This document shows positions 35,040-44,459 of a stretch of 64,000 nucleotides of DNA, in pieces. Below the pieces are notes generated by a model. It searched no databases, was not told the DNA's origin, and saw nothing but the letters and a program-made list of their open reading frames with translations. Origin of the DNA: Spirosoma sp. KCTC 42546 (lineage in GTDB: Bacteria; Bacteroidota; Bacteroidia; Cytophagales; Spirosomataceae); contig NZ_CP041360.1 of assembly GCF_006965485.1 (NCBI RefSeq), positions 2,108,001 to 2,172,000 of the forward strand, read 5' to 3'. The first letter of the stretch is position 1; each line of letters starts with the position of its first letter. The translations under genes and the position numbers were made by a program.

Positions 35040-35876
35040 CTATACTAATTTTATGTTTTCTTTAATGTGTCGCTCATTAAACATTGAGCACAGTATTACA
35101 CTTTGAGGGAAATCTTCAAACAGTTTACCTAATTTTTCCTGTGGCGTTACGCCCACCTTGCCTCCTCGTAATGGGGAGAAGAATATATTTGGCTCTTTTC
35201 CCCTTTCTTTTACCGTTTTATCATAACCAGATGCGCCAAATGCATTATCAAACTGTAAAATGTCAAATCGATTTAAATAGGTTTGGTGTAGCCTTTCCTG
35301 AGAGCGTGCGAAAGCAAGTCCCCAAGCTTTAATTTTTCCTTCTTCTTTTAAGCGTTGAGCTGTATCACTTAGCTCATCTATATAATCAAGGGTTTGGAGA
35401 GGTTCGTGAACAAAAAAATAATCTAAATAATCAGTTCCTAAAGCACGTAAGCTTTGTTCTAAGCTTGACCGCATTGTATTACTATGTAAAGGAATCCGAT
35501 CATGAAAATGATCTGCTATTGAATTCGGATTGTTGGCTGTATTTGTAACTAATTTGCCTTCTTTCTTTTGCTTATCTTTAATTAAGCGCACTAACGGCTT
35601 TAAAGGTCTAAGAAAGCTAGCTTTCCAGTTTGCTTTTATACCGAATTTACTAGCCAGGACAACTTTATCCCTTCGACCTACAATTGATTTTCCTACAAAA
35701 TGCTCTGCTTGGCCATACCCATATGAGCGCGCCAAATCAAAATGAGTAATGCCATGATCTAGCGCACAGTCAAGAGCCCTTTGTGCGGTAGTTGCATCCA
35801 CAGAGCCAAGAATCGGCGCACAACCAAATCCCAATGCAGACGAACTAATTCCGCTTACCAATTCAATTGTTCTCAT
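35040..35876 (-). CDS. Aldo/keto reductase
   Basis: 278 residues. The catalytic tetrad is visible: D47 and Y52 in HFDLARSYGYG, K77 in LASKFG and H157 in FFVHEPL. It would reduce a sugar aldehyde or ketone with NADPH, or work in reverse. The gene overlaps the GMC oxidoreductase gene by 14 bp, so translation is coupled and the two enzymes probably act in sequence on a sugar of the polymer. It is on the short side for the family, as the C-terminal loops are reduced. Confidence 0.88.
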   Translation of the reverse strand: MRTIELVSGISSSALGFGCAPILGSVDATTAQRALDCALDHGITHFDLARSYGYGQAEHFVGKSIVGRRDKVVLASKFGIKANWKASFLRPLKPLVRLIKDKQKKEGKLVTNTANNPNSIADHFHDRIPLHSNTMRSSLEQSLRALGTDYLDYFFVHEPLQTLDYIDELSDTAQRLKEEGKIKAWGLAFARSQERLHQTYLNRFDILQFDNAFGASGYDKTVKERGKEPNIFFSPLRGGKVGVTPQEKLGKLFEDFPQSVILCSMFNERHIKENIKLV

Positions 35877-37524
35877 TTTTCCTGGTTAAATAATGGGCAA
35901 GCCTAACTGCAAAAGCACCCAATAAAAAAGTGGGATTTGCCTGTCCTGATGTTGGGAATACAGAACTGCTACAGACAAAAATGTTGCTAGTTCCCCATAC
36001 ATTGAGGTTCTGGTCAACAACTCCTTTTTCTGGGGAGTCTGCCAGTCGGGTAGTACCAACCTGATGAATTCCATCTTTAGACATTCCCCGAATAGCATTT
36101 GGAAGTTCTTCTTTATCGTACCAATAATTTAATTCGCCACAGCCACTACTACGTAACCATTCATCTAAAGTATGATGCAGCTTGATGACTGAATTTATAT
36201 CCTCATCCGTTAATTTATAGTGAATGACAAGTGTTTCTTTATCCTGGCCAAGTTCCATTCTGTTTTCTGCATCAGGGACTTGTTCGGCATGAAAATGAAG
36301 AGCATAGCGATTTTGAGGACTAAATAGAAATACACCTGGAAGTTTCCGTTTAAACAAATATCGTTTAACGAAAATCGATGCTGGTATTACTAAAGAACCA
36401 GGAAGCTTTCGGAAAATATTCCAAAAGTGTTGTGGTATCCCTGTTACTTTTCCTTTTGTTATCGAATGGCTAATAGCAGGAGGTGCAAGCTTTTTACCAA
36501 TGATAGGGGTAATCATGGCAAGGTACATAAAAGACATTGCCCCACTACGGTGTTTAGGGTCGAAATAAAGGGGGTTGTCGAGCCAAATGGCCGTATTTAA
36601 AAGATTATTATTAATAAGAAACTCCGAAGAAAATTGAAAGCGCCGTCTAAAATAACTCCCATCAGTATCTCTAAGAAACCCATATTCTGTTTTCTTAGGA
36701 TCTCCTTTGAACTGAACCGAAGCAATTTTCCCAGATACATGCCCTTGATAATATTTACCCAGTGAGGATGGTATGTCAGATAACTTCTTGAAAAGTTGTG
36801 GATTCCGAAGTAAAATTCGGGTAGATTCCTGTGCCCCAGCTGCAAGAATAAAGGTATGTGCCTTAATTTTCTCAATTTTTTTGGTCTTGATATCACGTAT
36901 TGACAAGGTAGACACATTTCCCAAGTTATCTGGAGATGAGAAATCACGTGCTTCAAATCCTTCAATAAAAGTCAAGTTTGGTTGGTCTGCAATATCTTTA
37001 GCATATCGTTCTCCAAACCGGGTGGGCATACTCCAGCGTTCGACAATGGAATCCGTCACTATTCCATCAACGAAGTTTTCTGCAATGTGTTTTTCCCCTA
37101 GTTGTGGCACCTCTTTTAAATTAAAGATTGGCTTACCACATTCAAAGTAATCTGCAGTTTGAGGTAAATATTGATTTATTTCATTTAATAAATCAATATG
37201 CCAGGTACAACCTTCGTTTAAGATTGTCCGGTCAATAAAATCTACTTCATCATACATTACACATCGGCCTCCCCAAGTTGCCGAAGTTCCACCTAATCCT
37301 TTGTTTGTAGCTTCATAGGGATCATGATGATTTAAAGAATTTTTGATTTCAATCCTATCATCTAAACTATTTTTGCTTGCTTGCCCTTTAATTCCGTATT
37401 CAATAAGTAAAACTTGGTGGTTTGGATTCTTTCTGGCATATTCTAATGCACAAATTATTCCGGCCGGACCACTGCCAATAATACAAACATCAAACAAGTG
37501 TTTGCTAACTTGTTCGCTTATCAT
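35863..37524 (-). CDS. GMC-type FAD-dependent oxidoreductase
   Basis: 553 residues. The FAD-binding motif is IIGSGPAGIICALEYARK (15-32). The second FAD block is LGGTSATWGGRC, and the C-terminal GMC part has HQVGTTRLAD, NLNVWGTSNIFVCSSSVFPTSGQANPT with its His/Asn pair. No signal peptide, so cytoplasmic. It should oxidise an alcohol group of a sugar or sugar nucleotide. It overlaps genes on both sides (4 bp with the acyltransferase gene, 14 bp with the aldo-keto reductase gene). Such an enzyme is uncommon in capsule loci. Confidence 0.85.
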   Translation of the reverse strand: MISEQVSKHLFDVCIIGSGPAGIICALEYARKNPNHQVLLIEYGIKGQASKNSLDDRIEIKNSLNHHDPYEATNKGLGGTSATWGGRCVMYDEVDFIDRTILNEGCTWHIDLLNEINQYLPQTADYFECGKPIFNLKEVPQLGEKHIAENFVDGIVTDSIVERWSMPTRFGERYAKDIADQPNLTFIEGFEARDFSSPDNLGNVSTLSIRDIKTKKIEKIKAHTFILAAGAQESTRILLRNPQLFKKLSDIPSSLGKYYQGHVSGKIASVQFKGDPKKTEYGFLRDTDGSYFRRRFQFSSEFLINNNLLNTAIWLDNPLYFDPKHRSGAMSFMYLAMITPIIGKKLAPPAISHSITKGKVTGIPQHFWNIFRKLPGSLVIPASIFVKRYLFKRKLPGVFLFSPQNRYALHFHAEQVPDAENRMELGQDKETLVIHYKLTDEDINSVIKLHHTLDEWLRSSGCGELNYWYDKEELPNAIRGMSKDGIHQVGTTRLADSPEKGVVDQNLNVWGTSNIFVCSSSVFPTSGQANPTFLLGAFAVRLAHYLTRKNENN

Positions 37525-38105
37525 TTTTGTAAAATTCCTGATTCTAAAAAGTTGTGTCTTTCTCTCACTGGCTTAGCTGGATTGCCCGCGTAAACCATCC
37601 AGGGCAATAAGTCTTTTGAGGTTATAGTGCCTGCTCCTAGCACACTACCTTCACCACAATGGACTCCTGGTAAAACAATTGCTTTAGCACATATCCAAAC
37701 ATAAGGTTCAAGCATAATCTCCTTTTTGATGTATGTAAATTCGATACTATTATAATTATGAGTAGCGCCACACAGGTATGCGTCTTGTGAAAGAATAGAA
37801 TGGTGTTTTAGATAAACTCCTCCTGGGTTATATATTTCAACACCTGGTCCTATTGTAACTACATCTTCAGTTTTCAATAGCCAGGGAGCCCAAATTTTAC
37901 AGGTTGGATAAATGAAGTTCTGCTCACCTAATTTTGCGCCAAATTTACGTAATACCCAAATTCTCCAGGCATGTAGTGGATTAGGTGTCCACTTACAAAA
38001 TATCGCCCAACTGATATTCCATAATAGCCGACGGACTTTGTCCCGAAAAGAGAACACAGGCCGTATATAAAAATCAGAACTATTAGGATTATGGGTATCA
38101 AACAT
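37521..38105 (-). CDS. WcaF-like hexapeptide acyltransferase
   Basis: 194 residues. It has the WcaF-type opening (KVRRLLWNISWAIFCKWTPN) and left-handed beta-helix hexapeptide repeats (VVTIGPGVEIYNPGGVYL, AIVLPGVHCGEGSVLGAG), ending in VYAGNPAKPVRER. It would O-acetylate a sugar of the repeat unit using acetyl-CoA. Its stop overlaps the next gene's start by 4 bp. Confidence 0.88.
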   Translation of the reverse strand: MFDTHNPNSSDFYIRPVFSFRDKVRRLLWNISWAIFCKWTPNPLHAWRIWVLRKFGAKLGEQNFIYPTCKIWAPWLLKTEDVVTIGPGVEIYNPGGVYLKHHSILSQDAYLCGATHNYNSIEFTYIKKEIMLEPYVWICAKAIVLPGVHCGEGSVLGAGTITSKDLLPWMVYAGNPAKPVRERHNFLESGILQK

Positions 38106-38138
38106 ATTTATAAAATTTTATTGGCTAAGTGGACACTT

Positions 38139-39347
38139 CTATGAGCGTAACGTATTTATATAACGTCTGGCAACAGGGCCAATTGAGAAATTTTCTTCAT
38201 ACGTGACGCGTGCCCTATCTTCCATTACTTTTCTGTCAGATGAAGGTAATTCAAACCATTTTTTTAATAGTTGGTTTGTTCCTTCTAATGTATCATCAGC
38301 AACAAAACCACATTTACCAGCTTTAACCTCTCTCCATATATTTACTTGATTGGAAAGTAATACAGGCTTTTTACAGGCTAACGCTTCTGCAACTACAATA
38401 CCAAAATTTTCCTGATGGCTTGGTAATATAAATGCTTCACATCCGTAAAAGGCTCCCCATTTAGTATTATGAGTTAGCATTCCCGGAAAATAAATTGACT
38501 TATCAAGTTTATGCGTATCAAAGGCTAATTGCTGCATTTTTTGCCCATAAGCTGTTTCTAAGCCTGGCCCCGCAATCACTAATTTTGGAAATTTGACACT
38601 ATTTAAACTTTTGACTAGGTCAGCATATGCATTTATTAGGAGTTCAACCCCTTTTTTTTCATGTATCCGGCTTAGAAAGAGTAAATAATGTTCTTGAGTA
38701 AGTTCAGGGCATTTTTTTAAAAATGCTGTGCGCATTGCTTCCGTAAAAGCCGGTGGTTCTAAAATGCCGTAGCCAATATTTACTTCCCGTTTAGGCTTAT
38801 AAGGGTAAAATGTTTCCTTCGCCAACAGGAGTTCAGTTTCGCAAGTAAATAAAATTCCATCGGCATTGTTAACTACATTGCTTTCGATTAATTTCCAGTA
38901 AACCCAATTTCGTATTGCTTTTAATAATCTATTTTGGGCTTTTTGAAAATAGGGATCAAGCATACCATGTGGTATAATAAATACTTTAGGCACTTGTTTT
39001 ATCGCTGCGTCATTAGCTGATTGCTGATCTTTAAGTTGTTTTATTACTTTGTTAACCGCATAAGTATGATACAACCAAAGGCCATGCACGACTACAAAGT
39101 CATATTGTAGGATGTTTGTCTTAAGCCAAGGTATTAGCTTGGAGTTATACCACCAAGGGCCCTGCCAGGGGCCAATAGCATAATGGCAGAAGGAGTCGTC
39201 AAGAATAAATTTTTCATCAGGTGAGTCTAAGCTAAGAACGTCAGCTTGTACACCTAATTTTTTAACTTCATATACTATATTACGGACGCCATGAGATGGC
39301 CCTCCAAATAAAGGATTTATTGTTGTAATTACATGTAAAACACGCAT
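38139..39347 (-). CDS. GT4 glycosyltransferase
   Basis: 402 residues from ATG 39345-39347 (MRVLHVITTINPLFGGPSHG); an upstream Met would overlap the preceding gene by 11 bp and add a tail without homology. The GT-B fold is shown by FIIPHGMLDPYFQKAQ in the acceptor half and YLLFLSRIHEKKGVELLI, LVIAGPGLETAYG and FILPSHQENFGIVVAEALAC in the donor half. The E-x7-E motif lies in ENFGIVVAE. It adds one sugar of the repeat unit; donor unknown. Confidence 0.87.
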   Translation of the reverse strand: MRVLHVITTINPLFGGPSHGVRNIVYEVKKLGVQADVLSLDSPDEKFILDDSFCHYAIGPWQGPWWYNSKLIPWLKTNILQYDFVVVHGLWLYHTYAVNKVIKQLKDQQSANDAAIKQVPKVFIIPHGMLDPYFQKAQNRLLKAIRNWVYWKLIESNVVNNADGILFTCETELLLAKETFYPYKPKREVNIGYGILEPPAFTEAMRTAFLKKCPELTQEHYLLFLSRIHEKKGVELLINAYADLVKSLNSVKFPKLVIAGPGLETAYGQKMQQLAFDTHKLDKSIYFPGMLTHNTKWGAFYGCEAFILPSHQENFGIVVAEALACKKPVLLSNQVNIWREVKAGKCGFVADDTLEGTNQLLKKWFELPSSDRKVMEDRARVTYEENFSIGPVARRYINTLRS

Positions 39348-39387
39348 GGATTCTAATTTTACACACTTAGCTTTAACTGTCGTATTT

Positions 39388-40056
39388 TTAATAGACAAAG
39401 CCTTCTGTACGAGTAAAATATTTAGCAGTTATAGGAATGGCTTTAATTGGCTTGGCAGGAACACCACCATATAATGTTCTTTCTTCATTATACCTCTTAT
39501 TTAAGAGCGATTTGGCGCTGAGTACAGAATAAGACGGTAAATAAGCACCTCCTATAAGCACAACATTTGTCCCAATGAAGGCGTATTCTCCAATATATAT
39601 TGGGAAGCTATCTTGACGGTTTTCTAGAATGTTTATAGAATGTGTTAGTAATTGAGAATGATAACCAGCAATTGTAGTGAATTTCCCAATTTCAATACGA
39701 TTTGTACAATCTAAATGATGATACTTGGTAATAGCTGCAGATTCGCCTAACAGTAGCTCTGCATGACGGTCAATTTGATGTTTAAAATGAGAATGATTAC
39801 CGATAGTTGAAAAGCCTGTAATCCAGTTGCCTCTACCTATTGATGATTTCGTATTCATTTTAATAAGATCTAAATGAATGGCAACTGTAAAATGCTCAAT
39901 CTTAGAAAAAGCATCCATAACAAGTTCTCTCGGAAATACCCAGGAAAGGCCAATCCGAGCAGTTGGGTGGATTTGGTACCCAAACCATTTTTCCAGAGCC
40001 CGTCGCCGTAAAGACCACGGCATAATAAACGTTAATAACTTTAATAAATTTATCAT
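39388..40056 (-). CDS. Hexapeptide-repeat acyltransferase
   Basis: 222 residues. The start SLRRRALEKWFGYQIHPTARIGLSW is typical of wall-polysaccharide acyltransferases; a beta-helix follows (SSIGRGNWITGFSTIG, IEIGKFTTIAGYHSQLL, YAFIGTNVVLIGGAYLPSYSVL) with GGVPAKPIKAIP at the end. It is divergent from the WcaF-like gene in this locus. Overlaps the preceding glycosyltransferase gene by 4 bp. Likely O-acetylation of the polymer. Confidence 0.8.
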   Translation of the reverse strand: MINLLKLLTFIMPWSLRRRALEKWFGYQIHPTARIGLSWVFPRELVMDAFSKIEHFTVAIHLDLIKMNTKSSIGRGNWITGFSTIGNHSHFKHQIDRHAELLLGESAAITKYHHLDCTNRIEIGKFTTIAGYHSQLLTHSINILENRQDSFPIYIGEYAFIGTNVVLIGGAYLPSYSVLSAKSLLNKRYNEERTLYGGVPAKPIKAIPITAKYFTRTEGFVY

Positions 40057-41216
40057 GAAAGCTCTACGAATTCTTTATTTTTAACGCCAAATAAATTGAG
40101 ATAAGCTTTCACCATTTTTGACGGTTCGTATCGTCTACAGTTCTCATATCCCTGTTTAATGAGATTATCTTTTGTAACCGTATCTTCTAATAAAAGGAAA
40201 GCCTTAGCGAATTCTTGCGGATTGAACGGGTCTGCATGAAAGGCAGTTTCTCCACTTACTTCTGGTAATGGCTCTATATTACTAGCAATTACTGGAGCCC
40301 CACAAGCTTGTGCTTCAATAACCGGCCATCCAAAACCCTCAGATAAAGATGGGAAAATGAACGATTGACAAGCACTGTAGAGAGCGATTAGCGTAGTATG
40401 ATCGGGCTTAACTATTGAAATAATTCTATCATTCAAGCCTACTGAATTGGCATATTGCTTTAGATCATCATCAAGAGCATGACCTGCATAACATATTCGA
40501 CCAGACCAATTATCGCCCAAGGCTAAAACCATATCTATCAATAACTTTCGGTTTTTCCTTGTTAAGTTAGATCCAACATGTAATAAAAAAAGCTCGTCTG
40601 GTTTAAGGCCTATTTTGCTTAGTATTTCATTTCTTTCAATCCTACTCATTGGATAAAAATTAGCATTAAATCCATTATGAATTACCTGCCAATTTTTTGG
40701 TTGGGTAGACCGAATTTCAGCAAGTTCATTTAATTGAGAAAGGGTTAATGCTGATACAGATGCAATTTTTTCGGCCCGAATTAAATTAGTTAATATCCAG
40801 TTCTGAAGAAATTTTCCGGTGCTTGAAGGAGGGCAATAAGCATCGGCATGCCCCAATGCTCCTCGTATAGCTAAAACATCATGACAAGTTATACTTGTTT
40901 GCCCACTTGGTAAATGTCTTAAATAAGGAGAGTTGGAATGATCACATATATGAAAAAAAACATTTGGATTATTCAAGCCCTGATTTAAAATCCGCCATCG
41001 CAGTAAAAGCGGGAATAATATCCATTTATCAATATAGCCTAACCATTTACCTATACCTGAAAGTGTCGATTTTGCTTTTATGCTAAGAAATGAAGTTGGA
41101 CGCCAAATTTCAGACTCATAACCAGAATTTTGAAAGCCAGTTTGCAACATTTCTGCAAATCGGCTCATGCTTTCCTGTTTATCAGACAGCAGGTTTCCAA
41201 TAAGTATTAGACGCAT
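40053..41216 (-). CDS. GT4 glycosyltransferase
   Basis: 387 residues. N-terminal half MRLILIGNLLSDKQESMSRF; donor half with LHVGSNLTRKNRKLLIDM, RIISIVKPDHTTLIALYSAC and FIFPSLSEGFGWPVIEAQACG, whose E-x7-E motif is the GT4 signature. Family resembles mannosyl- or rhamnosyltransferases of wbd/wbp type, but the sugar cannot be named. Its ATG region follows the polymerase-like gene by 13 bp, and its end overlaps the acyltransferase gene by 4 bp. Confidence 0.88.
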   Translation of the reverse strand: MRLILIGNLLSDKQESMSRFAEMLQTGFQNSGYESEIWRPTSFLSIKAKSTLSGIGKWLGYIDKWILFPLLLRWRILNQGLNNPNVFFHICDHSNSPYLRHLPSGQTSITCHDVLAIRGALGHADAYCPPSSTGKFLQNWILTNLIRAEKIASVSALTLSQLNELAEIRSTQPKNWQVIHNGFNANFYPMSRIERNEILSKIGLKPDELFLLHVGSNLTRKNRKLLIDMVLALGDNWSGRICYAGHALDDDLKQYANSVGLNDRIISIVKPDHTTLIALYSACQSFIFPSLSEGFGWPVIEAQACGAPVIASNIEPLPEVSGETAFHADPFNPQEFAKAFLLLEDTVTKDNLIKQGYENCRRYEPSKMVKAYLNLFGVKNKEFVELS

Positions 41217-41229
41217 TGCAAATTTTAAT

Positions 41230-42597
41230 TTATTGGTGAGCCTTTCCAGTATTATTTAATGAAGCTATCATTAAACCACTGGTTAATGTGCAAAACCCTA
41301 AAGCGGTTGGTTGGGCCCAGCCACCTTGCATAAGCAAAAGTATACCATAGCTTAGCAACAACCATGGCAACATATATCCTCTTTTTAAATTACTGTAACA
41401 TGCTAATGCTATTTTTAGCGCTAGTCTAACACGTAATATTATTAGAGCAATACCTAATATAGGACCAAGCTCCCCAACGATCCTAAGCCATTCAGTTTCA
41501 GCAATTAAAAAGAGCAGTTCACCTCTCAAGAGTTGAGAGCCAACATTTGTGCCCATTCCGATTCCATAGCCTAATAAAGGCCATTTTGAAGAACTTGAAA
41601 ATGCACTAATTAACCCTCCCAAAAAACGATCTATTAAAACTCCCTCAACTAAACCTCCTTCAGTTTCATTTGCTGAAGTGAATCGTTGTGTAAATGCCTC
41701 AACAGAAGTTTGGAAAAAACTCAGTTGGCTAAGGGCTATTACTGCGAGTAATAAAATAGCTCCAATTAGCACAAAGCGACCTAAGAACTTTGGTTTTCTA
41801 GAAACGGCAATTAAAGTGAATAATAATGATAGAATTACCTGAAAGAATAATGTCCGGCTAATTGATAAAGGTATTGAAGCCAAGATACCAATGGTAGCGC
41901 CAATAAGTAATAGTTTATTGACTTTTTCATTTGCTATCCAAAAATAAAAAACGAAACAAGCCGCAAAATTAAAAAATAGCCCGGTTCCATTTGTAAATGA
42001 AAAAGTGGCTGGTGGTCTGAAATAACCCATTGCTCCAGAGAAACCGGCCCCTGACATGTCTCCCCCTACTCCTCTATTTACCCAGGCAGATTGTGGGCTA
42101 TAAAATTGTATGGCAATCAGTATAGTCATGGGAATGGTAATCCACAATGTAACGATTCCAAGTTTAACAATATCAGCGCGGTTAAAGCAACTACCAATAA
42201 CAAAAATTAAAGGAAATTGCAAAAGTAAAATACGTGCGCCATATAAGGCTACTAATAAATTACCATGACCAACTACTACAGCTGTGAATATGCTTAGTAT
42301 CCCAATTAATACTACAGAGGTCATATATGGGTTTGCGCGTAATTTTTGGTGTGACCAGGCTGTAATGATAAGCCAAAGGGCAATGGGATCGCGAATTACT
42401 AATAACGGTGTTGCTAAACCAGGTAAGAACCATTTACGTAGAGCTCCCTCGAAGATTAATAAAAGGAAATAAACCCATACTCCTTTTTTTATAAATTGGA
42501 GAGTTTTATCCGGTTTGGCTAATTTAATAGAATCCCCATGTTTTTTTTTTGAATCCGATGATTCCTGTTTGCTGGGAGCTAATTCTATCGGATTCAT
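41230..42597 (-). CDS. O-antigen polymerase/ligase-like membrane protein (Wzy candidate)
   Basis: 455 residues with about 11-12 membrane segments (VYFLLLIFEGALRKWF, LLVIRDPIALWLIITAW, LLLIGATIGILASIPL and so on) and a large polar loop before GYGIGMGTNVG, as in the Wzy/WaaL/RfaL superfamily. It is the only polymerase-like gene in a locus with Wzx, Wza and Wzc, so it should be the Wzy that joins repeat units in the periplasm. A run of ten A (42541-42550) encodes Lys-Lys-Lys in the soluble N-terminus and could slip. It overlaps the upstream gene by 4 bp. Confidence 0.78.
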   Translation of the reverse strand: MNPIELAPSKQESSDSKKKHGDSIKLAKPDKTLQFIKKGVWVYFLLLIFEGALRKWFLPGLATPLLVIRDPIALWLIITAWSHQKLRANPYMTSVVLIGILSIFTAVVVGHGNLLVALYGARILLLQFPLIFVIGSCFNRADIVKLGIVTLWITIPMTILIAIQFYSPQSAWVNRGVGGDMSGAGFSGAMGYFRPPATFSFTNGTGLFFNFAACFVFYFWIANEKVNKLLLIGATIGILASIPLSISRTLFFQVILSLLFTLIAVSRKPKFLGRFVLIGAILLLAVIALSQLSFFQTSVEAFTQRFTSANETEGGLVEGVLIDRFLGGLISAFSSSSKWPLLGYGIGMGTNVGSQLLRGELLFLIAETEWLRIVGELGPILGIALIILRVRLALKIALACYSNLKRGYMLPWLLLSYGILLLMQGGWAQPTALGFCTLTSGLMIASLNNTGKAHQ

Positions 42598-43847
42598 TTT
42601 TTAGCCTGTTTAATTTTAAGGATGTCCATAGCTAACTCATGCCCATAGACAGGCCACGGCCTCTGCTTGGCTGCAAGTAAAGCTGCCTGGCCGCACTCAG
42701 GAATCAACATTGGATTGTCTATCAATTTTCCTATAGCTTGTACTAGACTTTCTGTTGATCCCGCTTCAACTAACCAGCCATTATGACCATGTTGAATGAG
42801 ATCAGCTCCCGCCGTACGTTCTGTCGTAATAACTGGAGTTCCCTGAGCCATAGCTTCAGTGATCACCAGCCCAAACCCTTCGAAAAGCGATGGGAAGATC
42901 AATACATCATGTTGTCGCATAAGTTCCAGAACTTTGTCATGCGGTAATGTCGATATCCACTTATACTTGATTAATTCTTTATCAAGGGCCACACAGTCAT
43001 TAGTTGATTTTCTGCCAACTATCGTTAATTCAATATTCTTTCCTAAATAATCAGCTGCGGCAAATAAATTAGCAATGCCTTTTCGTTGGGAGAGCCCTCC
43101 CACAAATAAAAGTTTAAGGGGGCGCTTGCCTAAAAGCTTATCATATTCTCTATGGTTTATTACAGGAGGAAAACCATAAGGAATTACACTAATTGGTCCT
43201 AGTCTACCAGGGTAGTCTTTTAATGTAGACGCTGTAAACTGGCTTGCTACAAAAATATGATCAGCTAAACGAAGCTCTTCATCTTTGCGAGCTAACTTTT
43301 CGTCAGAATCTTTAAAACCAGTTAAAGTAGAACTCCACTCTGGCCAACGCTCACGTTCAACTTCAAGAAGCCGCCTAGCTGTTCGCCAATAGCCAATAGG
43401 CAGATCATATAAGTTTAATAAGCCTAACTTGTTTGCTTGTTGAAAAGAATGAAGCGCTCCATCTTCATAAGCATAAATAGCATCTATTCCTTTTTGTTTC
43501 CCTTCTCGTAATTTAGAAGCAACATAGTTATCACAACTTTTGTATACAGCATCGACCGAAAAAGCCCCGGTTTCATGACGCAATAAACTAGTAACGTTCA
43601 TCTTTCGGGCGGCATGCCTACCAAGTTCGCGCCAAGGCCACAACCGTGTGTAGGGTTCTAATGATAAATTAAACTTACGGCGATTAAATTCTGCTAAAGG
43701 CTTGAATCTACTAAGATTATCTAAATAATTTCCTTGAAATAAGGCTATTGATGTAAAGAACTCTGCTAACATATTAGCATCTAAAAGCCCACTGCAAGCA
43801 GCCTTAACAAATTCATTTCCAGTAGGATGTGATAATATCACTTTCAT
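42594..43847 (-). CDS. GT4 glycosyltransferase
   Basis: 417 residues. Opening MKVILSHPTGNEFVKAACSGL; middle AIYAYEDGALHSFQQANKLG; donor half with KLLFVGGLSQRKGIANLF, LTIVGRKSTND and VLIFPSLFEGFGLVITEAMAQG. This pattern (Ala-Tyr-Glu-Asp-Gly, then HPTGN at the start) is seen in glycosyltransferases of exopolysaccharide loci that follow a flippase or polymerase. Sugar unknown. Overlaps the polymerase-like gene by 4 bp. Confidence 0.87.
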   Translation of the reverse strand: MKVILSHPTGNEFVKAACSGLLDANMLAEFFTSIALFQGNYLDNLSRFKPLAEFNRRKFNLSLEPYTRLWPWRELGRHAARKMNVTSLLRHETGAFSVDAVYKSCDNYVASKLREGKQKGIDAIYAYEDGALHSFQQANKLGLLNLYDLPIGYWRTARRLLEVERERWPEWSSTLTGFKDSDEKLARKDEELRLADHIFVASQFTASTLKDYPGRLGPISVIPYGFPPVINHREYDKLLGKRPLKLLFVGGLSQRKGIANLFAAADYLGKNIELTIVGRKSTNDCVALDKELIKYKWISTLPHDKVLELMRQHDVLIFPSLFEGFGLVITEAMAQGTPVITTERTAGADLIQHGHNGWLVEAGSTESLVQAIGKLIDNPMLIPECGQAALLAAKQRPWPVYGHELAMDILKIKQAKK

Positions 43848-43864
43848 TTGATAACTAATAGTTA

Positions 43865-44458
43865 TTAGCCTACAAGCCAGGCTCGGTTGGCTGCCAGAAA
43901 TTCACACGGATTATAATCAAATTCTGTGCATCGGTTTTTTTTTGTTGGACGCGCAGGGTTGCCGACAACAATACTGTAGGGTTCAATGGATTTACTTACA
44001 ACTGACCGTGCACCAACAACAGCTCCCCTGCCAATATGAACACCAGGTAGTATCATTGCTCCCGTTCCAATCCATGCATAATCATCAATAGTAATCTTAC
44101 CCTTAAGGTGCCTCCATTTTGGATCTGATATATCGTGAGACGCTGTTAATATTTCGACTCCATCATTTATACAAACATATTTGCCAATTTGTACTTGATC
44201 ATGTAAAGCAATGTAGACCCGTCCTAACAAAGATGACTGATCAATTGATAAAAGATTTTTTGGACCTTCGATTAATACATTTCCTAATTCAGCTCTTTCA
44301 TCAATGAAGGCACCTTTCTGTTCAAATAAAAATCGACGACAGTTTCTAATTAAGAGATCATCGATTGAAAGAAGCCTTTTAGCCCAAGCCCGATAAAAGT
44401 TAGTACTAGTAATTGGAAATTTGGCCCTATGCCGCCATAAATAGCTAAAACTTGCCAT
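43865..44458 (-). CDS. Hexapeptide-repeat acyltransferase
   Basis: 197 residues. The beta-helix repeats are QIGKYVCINDGVEILTASHD, ITIDDYAWIGTGAMILPG and VHIGRGAVVGARSVVSK, ending in VVGNPARPTKKNR, typical of sugar O-acetyltransferases. Third such gene in the locus, so the polymer may carry several acetyl groups. A run of nine A (coding the Lys-Lys near the C-terminus) is a further homopolymer. It ends 17 bp before the next gene. Confidence 0.85.
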   Translation of the reverse strand: MASFSYLWRHRAKFPITSTNFYRAWAKRLLSIDDLLIRNCRRFLFEQKGAFIDERAELGNVLIEGPKNLLSIDQSSLLGRVYIALHDQVQIGKYVCINDGVEILTASHDISDPKWRHLKGKITIDDYAWIGTGAMILPGVHIGRGAVVGARSVVSKSIEPYSIVVGNPARPTKKNRCTEFDYNPCEFLAANRAWLVG

Positions 44459-44459
44459 A

